Source: an uncultured Phycisphaerales bacterium (lineage in GTDB: Bacteria > Planctomycetota > Phycisphaerae > WQYP01). Taken from it: DNA of 15,139 bases. The translations under genes were made by a program, and so were the position numbers. The DNA lies in the NCBI GenBank assembly GCA_903868035.1, contig CAIPTQ010000241.1:1-15139 (forward strand). The letters run 5' to 3'. This document shows, one piece after another, positions 1 to 6,659 of this stretch. The notes under the pieces are model-generated. The model was not told the origin of the DNA. It worked only from the letters and a program-made list of their open reading frames with translations, and made no database searches. The number at the start of each line of letters is the position of its first letter. Position 1 is the stretch's first letter.

Positions 1-50
1 GGGAGACCGCCAAGTTACCCGGTTTTTGGGGGAGGGGTTGGCGGTCTCCC
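1..50. repeat. Perfect 13-bp inverted repeat / stem-loop
   Basis: Positions 1-13 (gggagaccgccaa) are exactly complementary to 38-50 (ttggcggtctccc), with a 24-nt loop that contains a short ACCC/GGGT inner pairing. It lies about 78 bp beyond the stop of the last ABC permease gene, so on the minus strand it could end the sugar-import operon. The bases that would show a U-run lie outside the window, so a terminator cannot be confirmed. It could equally be a dispersed palindrome or the edge of a small mobile element. Positions 51-127 show no gene or other structure. Confidence 0.6.
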
Positions 51-127
51 CTAACAAGATACTCCATTTTGACACTATGGGTCATTTTTGGGCGGTGGAT
101 GTTAATATGGGCAAGGAGGCTGTTTGG

Positions 128-1048
128 CTATTTGATTCCCGTGGTCGCGATGCCTTCGATGAAGGTTTTTTGGGTGAGCAGGAAGAGCAGCAGCACCGGC
201 ATCATCACCAGCGCCGAGGCCGCCATCAGCAGGTTCCAGTCGGTGCCGTTCTGCTGGCTTTGGTAGGACTGGAGCGCCAGGGCCAGGGTGTATTGCTGGG
301 GGTTTTGGAGGAAAATCAGCGGGCCCATGAAGTTGTTCCACGACGACATGAAGGTGAGCAGCGCCACCACGGCCAGCGCGGGGCGGCTTAAGGGGAGGAT
401 GATGCGCCAGAAAATGCGCCATTCGGAGCAGCCGTCGATGCGGGCCGCCTCGCTCATGTCGTCGGGGATGGTCATGAAGAACTGCCGGAGCAGGAAGATG
501 CAGAAGGCGTTGCCAAACCAGGCGGGCAGCCACAGCGGCTTGAACGTCCCGAACATCTGGATGAACGTATGCTCGTCGATGAAGCGGAACACGATGAACA
601 GCGGCAGCATGATGACCGGGAAGGGAATCATCATGGTCGAAAGCATGACGACAAAGAGCGGGCCCCGGCCGCGGAACTTGATCTTGGCGAAACCGTAGGC
701 GACGACCGCGCTGGACAGCGTCGTGCCGATGACGGCCAGCACCGCGATCAGCAGCGTGTTGCGGGTGTAGAGGGGGAAGTCGATCTTGGGGGAATTGATG
801 ACGTCGGCGTAATTGTGGAATTCCACGGGGTGGGGGAGGTATTGCGGGGGCGAGAGCATGGTGTTGTCGATGGTCTTGAGGCTGGTGGAGATCATCCAGG
901 CGAAGGGGATCAGGAAGCCGGTACACATGAGCAGAATGCCGGCGAAGGCAAACCAGCGTTCGAGCGCGCCCCGGCGCATTTTCCGGGGCGGGTCGAGCGG
1001 CATGCCGGTGCCTGCGGCATGGGGCGTCGTGGGGGGAGTGGTGGTCAT
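128..1048 (-). CDS. Carbohydrate ABC transporter permease, MalG/UgpE type (permease 2)
   Basis: Inner-membrane subunit of a sugar importer, 306 aa from the chosen ATG. The cytoplasmic EAA loop that docks with the ATPase is clear at residues 200-225, beginning EAARIDGCSEW and ending in ILPLSRPAL as in MalG-family permeases. About six hydrophobic segments are visible: one near residues 33-53 before the periplasmic region, then groups around 97-120, 130-155, 180-195, 223-245 and 275-293. A GAGG lies 9 nt before this ATG. A second ATG two codons upstream (1054) is possible but leaves only 3 nt to the GAGG. The gene starts about 28 bp after the permease 1 stop, so the two are co-transcribed. Its codons mostly end in C, unlike the G-ending codons of permease 1 and the binding protein. 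The family is secure; the sugar transported cannot be read from the sequence. Confidence 0.93.
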   Translation of the reverse strand: MTTTPPTTPHAAGTGMPLDPPRKMRRGALERWFAFAGILLMCTGFLIPFAWMISTSLKTIDNTMLSPPQYLPHPVEFHNYADVINSPKIDFPLYTRNTLLIAVLAVIGTTLSSAVVAYGFAKIKFRGRGPLFVVMLSTMMIPFPVIMLPLFIVFRFIDEHTFIQMFGTFKPLWLPAWFGNAFCIFLLRQFFMTIPDDMSEAARIDGCSEWRIFWRIILPLSRPALAVVALLTFMSSWNNFMGPLIFLQNPQQYTLALALQSYQSQQNGTDWNLLMAASALVMMPVLLLFLLTQKTFIEGIATTGIK

Positions 1049-1076
1049 ACGCATAGTCCTCAAATCGGCGGGGCGC

Positions 1077-1961
1077 CTATTTACCCTGGTAATACACCCA
1101 TCGTTTGCTGGTCCAGAAAGCAAGGCCCGTGAGCGCCATGATGATGAGCAGCAGTATCCACGCGATAGCGCTGGCGTAGCCCATGGTCAGGTAGCGGAAG
1201 GCGTTGTCATAGATTTGCGACGACAGCAGATACGCCGAATTGTCCGGTCCCAGACCGATGTTGGACATGATGTAGGGCATGTCGAAATACTGGAACGTTC
1301 CGATGATGCTGATCACCAGGTTGTAGAAGATCACCGGCGAGAGCATCGGCAGCGTGACATGCCGCAGCCGCCCGAAGACGCCCGCGCCGTCCAGTTCCGC
1401 CGCCTCATACAACTCCTTGGGCACATCCTGCAAACCCGCCAGATAGATCACCACCGCGTTGCCCACCCCCCAGACGCTCATCAGCGTCAAGGCCGGCATC
1501 ACCCACCGCGGATCGCCCAGCCAGTTCGGGCCGTTGATGTGCAGGGTGCCCAGGAGGACGTTGATCAGCCCCAGCTTGTTGTTCAGCAGCCACATCCAGA
1601 TCATCGCCGAAGCCACCACGGGCATGAGCGACGGCATGAAAATGATCGCCCGCCACACGGCCTGCCCCGGCACCCGCACGTTCAACAACAGCGCCAGCCC
1701 CAGCGACACCAGCAGGCCCGCGGGTATCGTCATCGCCGCGAACGTAAACGTGTTCCCCGCCGCCTGCCAGAACGTCGCATCATGCAGCAGGTTGGAATAG
1801 TTCTCCAGGCCGATGAAACGCGGCGGCTGCAGCTCGTTGTATTTGTGGAAGCTGTAGTACAGCGACATCCCCACCGGAAACAGGGTGAAGACCACAAACC
1901 CGATCAGCCATGGCGACAAGAACGCCATTCCTTTGCCAAATCGCCCCATTTCCTTGGTCAT
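1077..1961 (-). CDS. Carbohydrate ABC transporter permease, MalF/UgpA type (permease 1)
   Basis: Inner-membrane partner of the second permease, 294 aa. The start is fixed by a 4-bp ATGA overlap with the stop of the binding-protein gene and by a GGAG 7 nt upstream; the reading frame extends further upstream, but only as an alternative-frame shadow of that gene. The N-terminus has the usual short cytoplasmic leader followed by a membrane segment (about residues 13-36) and the family-typical phrase SFHKYNELQPPRFIGLENY near 37-55. The EAA loop is at 186-211 (EAAELDGAGVF, then TLPMLSPVIF). The overlap implies translational coupling, giving matched amounts of the two subunits. It probably forms a heterodimer with permease 2. 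The sugar specificity is unknown. Confidence 0.94.
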   Translation of the reverse strand: MTKEMGRFGKGMAFLSPWLIGFVVFTLFPVGMSLYYSFHKYNELQPPRFIGLENYSNLLHDATFWQAAGNTFTFAAMTIPAGLLVSLGLALLLNVRVPGQAVWRAIIFMPSLMPVVASAMIWMWLLNNKLGLINVLLGTLHINGPNWLGDPRWVMPALTLMSVWGVGNAVVIYLAGLQDVPKELYEAAELDGAGVFGRLRHVTLPMLSPVIFYNLVISIIGTFQYFDMPYIMSNIGLGPDNSAYLLSSQIYDNAFRYLTMGYASAIAWILLLIIMALTGLAFWTSKRWVYYQGK

Positions 1962-3613
1962 TTGTTCGCTCCGTTGCCGGTCCCATCCAGATTGGTATTC
2001 GCCGGCACATTCAAGGCTTCGTTCAATTGCTTCTGGCACCGCAGTTGCGCGGTGGCAAGAATTTCCTTGGTCGTGCCCCGCAGCAGATTCGAGCGGTCGG
2101 CGATCAGCGTCATCTCGTCGAAAAGCTGAGGCCAGTTCGGCACCATCGGCAACGGCCGGGCGTTCTTGCTTAGCGCCAAATCCTCCCACACGTCCGCATA
2201 TGCGTTGGGGTGGTCCTTAAAGTAGTTCGCGCTGTGCTCGGCCAGGGGCGACAGGTTGCAGTGCAGCGAGGCCAGCTTCTCAATGTTCTCCTGCCGCAGC
2301 ATGTACGCGATGAACTCGTACGCCTCCTGCTTGTGCTTCGAGGTGCTGGGCACCACCAGCACGTCCATCCCCGCATAACTGATGTTGTCCTTCCCCGGCA
2401 CCGCCGAGGGAAACGGCGCCGCGCCCCACTTGGAATACTTCTTGCGGTCCTCCCCCGGCAACAGCTTCATCTCCAGGTTCGACGCCACTCCGCCGGCATA
2501 CGTCACGATGATTTCCTGAATGCCCGCCAGCCAACGCTCCTTCCTGCCCGCCTCCACCATTTCTCCGGAGCCCAGCAGCTTTTCCACCTGTTCCCGTGTC
2601 AGCCCCGTCGTGAGGGTCTTGTTCTTCGTCAATTCGATAAAGTCCTGCTCCCGCTGCAACTGATCCGCCGGCACGTTCCAGCGATTCATCGAGGGCTTGA
2701 GCTTCTCAATGAACGCCGCCATCCACGGCCCTTCCTGCTCCATGGCGTTCTCGCCCACGAGGAACGGATTCTCCGGCGAGTCAAACTGCCCAAAACCGCT
2801 GTTGAATACCTGCAGCGCATCCTTGCCCAGCTTCACGCTGTAACTGCGTACCCAATCGTACGTCGCCTCCACCTCCGGCGAGGTCAGCAGCAGCTTCGTC
2901 CCCGTCGGGTCCACCAGATCCCCGCCAAACCAGAAGGAATACAAGTTCGTGAACGATCCCGGCTGCAGCGGAATGAATCCCGTCACTTTCAAACGCTTCT
3001 CGCCGTTGCGCGTCTCCCACGTGTCAATCACGGCGGCATATTGATCCAGTTCCTTGAGCGTGCGCGGCGGACGATCCGGATCCAGCCCCGCCGCCCGCAA
3101 CTCCGCGGCCTTCTGCTGGAAGATCTCCTTATTGTAAATCAGCGCCACGCTGAAGACCGTGCTCGGCAGCGCATAGAGCTTCCCCTGGTACATGCAGCCG
3201 TCGTAAAACACCGGCTTGAAACGCTCCCGCGTCAGGCCCCGCTGCGCCGCCATCGGCCCCAAGTCCTCCAGCGCCCCCATCGAGGCGAACTGGCACACCT
3301 GCTTGTCCCACACCCCCGAGACATCCGGCGGCATGCCCGCCGCCGTCGAGACCAGCGTCTTGCGGTCCACCTCGCTGATGGACACATAATCGACCCAGAT
3401 GTTCTTCTCCCGGCCCACCGTGTCGTTGAACCGGTCCACGATGTCCTTGGCCTGCTGGCCCTCCAGGCCGTTCCACTTCTCCCAATACGTGATGCGCACG
3501 CGCCCCTCCGGAACCGTCATGTCCGGGCGTTTGCCGAACACCAGGATGTACAGCACGCCGCCGATGAACAGCGCCAGGAACGCCTGCCAGAGGACGCGTT
3601 TCACTTTATCCAT
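1958..3613 (-). CDS. Membrane-anchored extracellular sugar-binding protein (ABC family 1)
   Basis: Substrate-capture subunit of the importer, 551 aa from the ATG at 3613, which has AAGGTG a few bases upstream; a GTG at 3646 would add 11 residues. Residues 8-26 form one hydrophobic helix after a basic start (MDKVKRVLWQ). There is no lipobox cysteine and no clear cleavage site, so it looks like a signal anchor. The mature part opens with VRITYWEKWNG and then QQAKDIVDRFN, typical of UgpB/MalE-like binding proteins, and later has AGMPPDVSGVWDKQ and AGMDVLVVPSTSKHKQEAYEFI, also typical of the family. At about 550 aa it is longer than most family members (400-450). It is the first gene of a three-gene operon with no ATPase, so a shared MsmX/UgpC-type ATPase encoded elsewhere is inferred. 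Ligand unknown. Confidence 0.92.
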   Translation of the reverse strand: MDKVKRVLWQAFLALFIGGVLYILVFGKRPDMTVPEGRVRITYWEKWNGLEGQQAKDIVDRFNDTVGREKNIWVDYVSISEVDRKTLVSTAAGMPPDVSGVWDKQVCQFASMGALEDLGPMAAQRGLTRERFKPVFYDGCMYQGKLYALPSTVFSVALIYNKEIFQQKAAELRAAGLDPDRPPRTLKELDQYAAVIDTWETRNGEKRLKVTGFIPLQPGSFTNLYSFWFGGDLVDPTGTKLLLTSPEVEATYDWVRSYSVKLGKDALQVFNSGFGQFDSPENPFLVGENAMEQEGPWMAAFIEKLKPSMNRWNVPADQLQREQDFIELTKNKTLTTGLTREQVEKLLGSGEMVEAGRKERWLAGIQEIIVTYAGGVASNLEMKLLPGEDRKKYSKWGAAPFPSAVPGKDNISYAGMDVLVVPSTSKHKQEAYEFIAYMLRQENIEKLASLHCNLSPLAEHSANYFKDHPNAYADVWEDLALSKNARPLPMVPNWPQLFDEMTLIADRSNLLRGTTKEILATAQLRCQKQLNEALNVPANTNLDGTGNGANK

Positions 3614-3669
3614 GCTCACCTTGACGCTCCGCCAGTCCCGATCCACGAAATGAATCCGCCTGCTTCCGC

Positions 3670-3698
3670 ATTGTCCGTGTCGTTGGGAAACCTGTCAA
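3670..3698 (-). promoter_or_regulatory. Predicted sigma-70-type promoter of the ABC importer operon
   Basis: On the minus strand a perfect -35 TTGACA (3698-3693) is followed by exactly 17 bp and a -10 GACAAT (3675-3670, 4 of 6). Transcription would start near 3663, giving a leader of about 50 nt before the ATG at 3613. It is the best-matching promoter in the 424-bp gap upstream of the operon. Confidence 0.5.
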
Positions 3699-3781
3699 AC
3701 GGCGCGCGTTCAGCAACCCGCAAGCAGGCGTGCCCGCTTTTCGGGGGGATTGAAAGATTGCCGCGTGAAGGGGGGCATGTG

Positions 3782-3898
3782 CAACCCCTCCGGGGTTGAA
3801 CCGCGTGCGGGGCGGGGCTACCGGGGGCGGCGCTCGTGTGCCTGGCGGCACACATCGCTCTGCCCCCGGCTACCAAATGTTGCGGCCCATACGGGCCG
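3782..3898. repeat. Cluster of three hairpins, REP-like intergenic element
   Basis: Three stem-loops lie back to back in the gene-free stretch 3614-4037. The first is caacccc/ggggttg with a 3-nt loop (3782-3798). The second is an outer stem ccgggggc (3821-3828) with gcccccgg (3862-3869), enclosing gtgtgcc/ggcacac with a 4-nt loop (3836-3853). The third is cggccc/gggccg with the loop atac (3883-3898). No reading frame here looks coding. This dense layout resembles repetitive extragenic palindromes, but copy number elsewhere in the genome cannot be seen. In the minus direction it follows the glycosidase stop and precedes the importer promoter, so it could end or attenuate transcription. Confidence 0.5.
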
Positions 3899-3962
3899 GG
3901 ACTCAACCGGGGCCGGGACACATCCGGAGCGGAGACACAACTGGAGCCGGGACTCAACCGGA
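3895..3962. repeat. Four tandem copies of a 17-bp repeat
   Basis: Four units sit exactly end to end at 3895, 3912, 3929 and 3946, with consensus GCCGGGACTCAACCGGA. Units one and four are identical over 16 bp; units two and three read GCCGGGACACATCCGGA and GCGGAGACACAACTGGA. A decayed fifth unit may begin at 3963 (acggacccaaagagtaa). The array sits between the glycosidase stop and the importer promoter. Seventeen is not a multiple of three, which fits a non-coding element. Confidence 0.8.
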
Positions 3963-4037
3963 ACGGACCCAAAGAGTAACGCCCCGGAAAAACGGGCAGG
4001 CCCCCCGCAAGTCCATTCAACCCAGGAATGGCAAGCT

Positions 4038-6542
4038 TTAATTGCCCATCGGGCCAATGACAATAAACCGCGCCTCCTGCGACGCAAGTGAGAGTGGCAC
4101 AGTGACGCTCCCCGGGCCGCTCACGGCGCCCGCCACGGGCTGTATCTTCCCACTGGCCGCATCCCACACCTGCGCCTGGCCGGTGCCAGCCAATGTCGCA
4201 TTCCGCGACTGGTTCTGCGCGGACTCATTGAAGAAGAAATACACCTCCCCATCCTTCAGCGACCGATGCAGGTATTTGATCGGCGCGCACGCCGCATCCA
4301 GCTTCACGTCCGGCTTGGGCAAGGCCGCGACCACCTTCGGAGTGATGTCGGGCGTGGGTTCCAAGGTGGCGAAACTTAAATCCGGCGCCCCGGCCGCGGG
4401 ATGCAGGAACGTCTTGTCCACCACCATTGTCGGCGTCCGCCCCACAAACACAACCTTGCCCCCCGCCGCCGCGAACGCCCGCAACCGCTCCAGCACGCCC
4501 TGCGTGATCACCGTCGAGGTCGGCACGACCACGGCACGGTACACCTGCCCGCTCAGGTTCTTCAGCCCGCCGCCTTCCAGCGTGCAGACCGTGGCCAGCG
4601 TATCGCTGTCGATATGATCGAAGTCAATCTGCTGCTCCATCAACTGCGTGGTCAGCTTGGTGTCCACCGTGTCGGCTTCCTGATCGCCCATCCAATAGCT
4701 GTCCGTCGGATGGAACAACGCGACCTGCGCCGCCGGACGGCCGACGGCCATCAGATACTGCGACCGCCCGACGTACCAGGCCGTCTGGGCGGCGGGGCTG
4801 GGTGCGGCATCGGTGGAGGGTGTCGCGGCGGTAAGGCCGCCGATGTTCATATGGTTGATGCCGCGCACCAATTGATAATCAAAGACAAACTTCCCGGCCG
4901 CCCCCCCACCGCCCCCCTGTTCGGTCCACACCAGGGATCGGCCATACAGATGGGCCGCGGAGCCCGCCAGCTTGGGAAAATCCGCGACCGTCCCGGGCCG
5001 AATCTGGCTCAGGTTGTCGATGCCCGGCACGCCCACGTAACGCATGGTGCGCCAGAACGAGCCTTCGTTCTTGATCAGATCCTCGCCGCCGTTGCGGCCC
5101 ATCATGATTTCCTCATGGTTCAAATGCATCATGTAGGACATGTTGCGCGCCCGGCACCAGTCTTCCTGCGGCTTGAAGAAATTGTCCCGGAACAGCGCGC
5201 TCCACACGTCCCAATAGTCGGCCTTGGCGCGCAGGCCGTCCTGCGTCGGCGAGGTGGCGAAGAACTGGGCGAGGTACGGCTTGAGGTCATACCCCTTCTG
5301 CTGCTGAAAGGTCTCCAGCAGCTTGGGCGTCCAAGGGATGATGCCGGTGTAGTCCGGTTCGTCGCCCCGGAACCCCATGATGGTCTTGCCGAATTCATCG
5401 CCCACGAGCTTGGCGTATTGCTCATGAATCAGCTTGATGAACGTCGCCGTCGCCGCTGGATCGAGGTAATCGATCAGCGAGTAGAGGCTGTCCTTGTCCC
5501 GGGTGCCGTCGGCACGGTTCGCGTTGCGCGTCGGCGAGCTGCGATACACATGCCGCACAAATGTCACCTCCCACGTCCCCGTTCCCGGCGCGGTCCATTT
5601 GAACTGCCCGTCCGCCGGCACCGCAATCACGGTGCTCGCCGCCGCCGCCGCCCCGCCTGCCGCCGGCCCGCGTCCCGGCCCGCGCGCCAGCGGACTGGCC
5701 TGGATGCCCTTGGTGTCCGTGGGCAGTGGAATCGTCAGCGTCTGCCCGCAGGCGACGGTGTAGCGTGCTTCGCCCGCGCTGCCCTGGAAGGTTACTTCCC
5801 ACAGGCCATTGCTCATGCCGCCGGTCGGCGCGGTCCATTTGAACTTCCCGTCCGTGGGCACGGGAATGGACTGGCTCGCAGGCGCCGATGCCGCCGCCCC
5901 GCCCCGCCGCGCCCCACCGCCACCACCAGCGCCTCGCGCGCCACCCGCCGCCGGTGCCGCCACCGGCACCAACGCCGGCATCACCACCGGCCCCATCGCC
6001 CCCGGAACCGTTCCCGCGGGTGCCGCCGCCCGCGGATTCGCCAGGATGCCCAGCGTATCCGGCGGCAGGGGCATCGTGAGCGTCTGCCCCCCGGCAACCG
6101 TGTAGCGCGCGTCGTTGACAATCGCCTGCATGCCCAGTTGCGGATAGTCCCGGCTGATCATCCCCCCGGCGAATCCATCCGGATATCCATCATCCGTCTC
6201 AATCCACACCTTCATCCCTCGCTGCTTGCACTCGCTCACGACGAGCTTCACGAGGTCCATGTACTCCGGGGTGAAATACTTGGGCGTGTGGCCCCCCGAG
6301 TTGTTGATCATGTACACACCCCCGCCGTTGGCATACACATGCTCGATGTCGGCCAGGATTTTATCCCTGGTCAACTGCCCGCCCCAGATGGCCCAGTTGA
6401 CCGCCCGGTACTCCATGGGCGGCTTGGGGAAGGCCGCCGCCGCCTCGGCCACCGTCGGCATCGTGACTTCCTGCCAGGGCTGGGCCGCATGCGAAATTAA
6501 CGGAAATAGACCCAGAATCGCTAAATTGCGCAATTTTAACAT
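4038..6542 (-). CDS. Secreted GH106-like glycoside hydrolase (putative alpha-L-rhamnosidase)
   Basis: Predicted exported glycosidase, 834 aa. A signal peptide is clear (MLKLRNLAILGLFPLISHA, cleavage about residue 19). After it comes FPKPPMEYRAVNWAIWGG, then barrel segments containing GGGVYMINNSGG (73-84) and GMKVWIETDDGYPDGFAGG (109-127). The phrases GFRGDEPDYTGIIPWTPKLLETFQQQKGYDL (390-420, given here only as a landmark: GDEP, PWTPKLL, KGYDL), DYWDVWSALFRDNFF (442-456) and QVALFHPTDSYW with FDHIDSDTL (606-649) follow the GH106 plan. Candidate acids are E395 in GDEP and E541 in WTEQGG; their catalytic role is inference. A carbohydrate-binding-like module is duplicated at 145-253 and 259-328. 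The start has GAGG 8 nt upstream. The gene is oriented with the downstream sugar importer. The family call is good; the substrate is not proven. Confidence 0.72.
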   Translation of the reverse strand: MLKLRNLAILGLFPLISHAAQPWQEVTMPTVAEAAAAFPKPPMEYRAVNWAIWGGQLTRDKILADIEHVYANGGGVYMINNSGGHTPKYFTPEYMDLVKLVVSECKQRGMKVWIETDDGYPDGFAGGMISRDYPQLGMQAIVNDARYTVAGGQTLTMPLPPDTLGILANPRAAAPAGTVPGAMGPVVMPALVPVAAPAAGGARGAGGGGGARRGGAAASAPASQSIPVPTDGKFKWTAPTGGMSNGLWEVTFQGSAGEARYTVACGQTLTIPLPTDTKGIQASPLARGPGRGPAAGGAAAAASTVIAVPADGQFKWTAPGTGTWEVTFVRHVYRSSPTRNANRADGTRDKDSLYSLIDYLDPAATATFIKLIHEQYAKLVGDEFGKTIMGFRGDEPDYTGIIPWTPKLLETFQQQKGYDLKPYLAQFFATSPTQDGLRAKADYWDVWSALFRDNFFKPQEDWCRARNMSYMMHLNHEEIMMGRNGGEDLIKNEGSFWRTMRYVGVPGIDNLSQIRPGTVADFPKLAGSAAHLYGRSLVWTEQGGGGGAAGKFVFDYQLVRGINHMNIGGLTAATPSTDAAPSPAAQTAWYVGRSQYLMAVGRPAAQVALFHPTDSYWMGDQEADTVDTKLTTQLMEQQIDFDHIDSDTLATVCTLEGGGLKNLSGQVYRAVVVPTSTVITQGVLERLRAFAAAGGKVVFVGRTPTMVVDKTFLHPAAGAPDLSFATLEPTPDITPKVVAALPKPDVKLDAACAPIKYLHRSLKDGEVYFFFNESAQNQSRNATLAGTGQAQVWDAASGKIQPVAGAVSGPGSVTVPLSLASQEARFIVIGPMGN
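5559..6110 (-). repeat. Tandem duplicated module inside the glycosidase
   Basis: Residues 145-253 and 259-328 repeat the same plan. Each starts with ARYTVAxGQTLTxPLPxDTxGI, passes through an Ala/Gly/Pro-rich linker, and ends with VPxDGxFKWTAP followed by WEVTF. The first copy has a longer linker (about 50 residues of Ala, Gly and Pro). GH106-like enzymes often carry one segment ending in a W-x-P...W-x-V strand pair at this point; here it appears twice in a row. The duplication keeps the reading frame. Confidence 0.8.
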
Positions 6543-6575
6543 GATTTTGCCTCGGTTTTAAGTTGCGGATCTCGT

Positions 6576-6581
6576 GTTATA
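6576..6581 (-). promoter_or_regulatory. Possible -10 box of the glycosidase gene
   Basis: On the minus strand TATAAC (6581-6576, 5 of 6) lies 34 bp before the ATG at 6542. No good -35 is seen at 16-18 bp. An 8-bp palindrome ctcgcgag (6589-6596) lies just upstream of the -10 and could be an operator. The rest of the gap 6543-6659 holds only small dyads, including ggcgtg/cacgcc at 6654-6671, which overlaps the stop of the next gene. No convincing terminator with a U-run is present. Confidence 0.33.
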
Positions 6582-6659
6582 AGACGCTCTCGCGAGGCGA
6601 TTATTACATGTGACGGGTGGTCGGCGAGCCTGGCCACCGGCCCCTTTGATGCCGGCGTG

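Noticed and set aside
2210..3799. 529-codon plus-strand open frame opposite the binding protein
   Set aside because: Arg/Leu/His-rich composition without motifs, antisense to a clear ABC binding protein.
3895..3962. CRISPR array
   Set aside because: The 17-bp units are directly adjacent with no spacers, and no cas gene is present.
3616..4167. 183-codon minus-strand frame across the repeat region
   Set aside because: It overlaps the end of the glycosidase gene, runs through hairpins and tandem repeats, and has low-complexity composition; no ribosome binding site supports it.
4401..6500. 699-codon plus-strand open frame opposite the glycosidase
   Set aside because: Arg/His/Pro-rich antisense shadow with no domain; the minus-strand frame has a signal peptide and family motifs.
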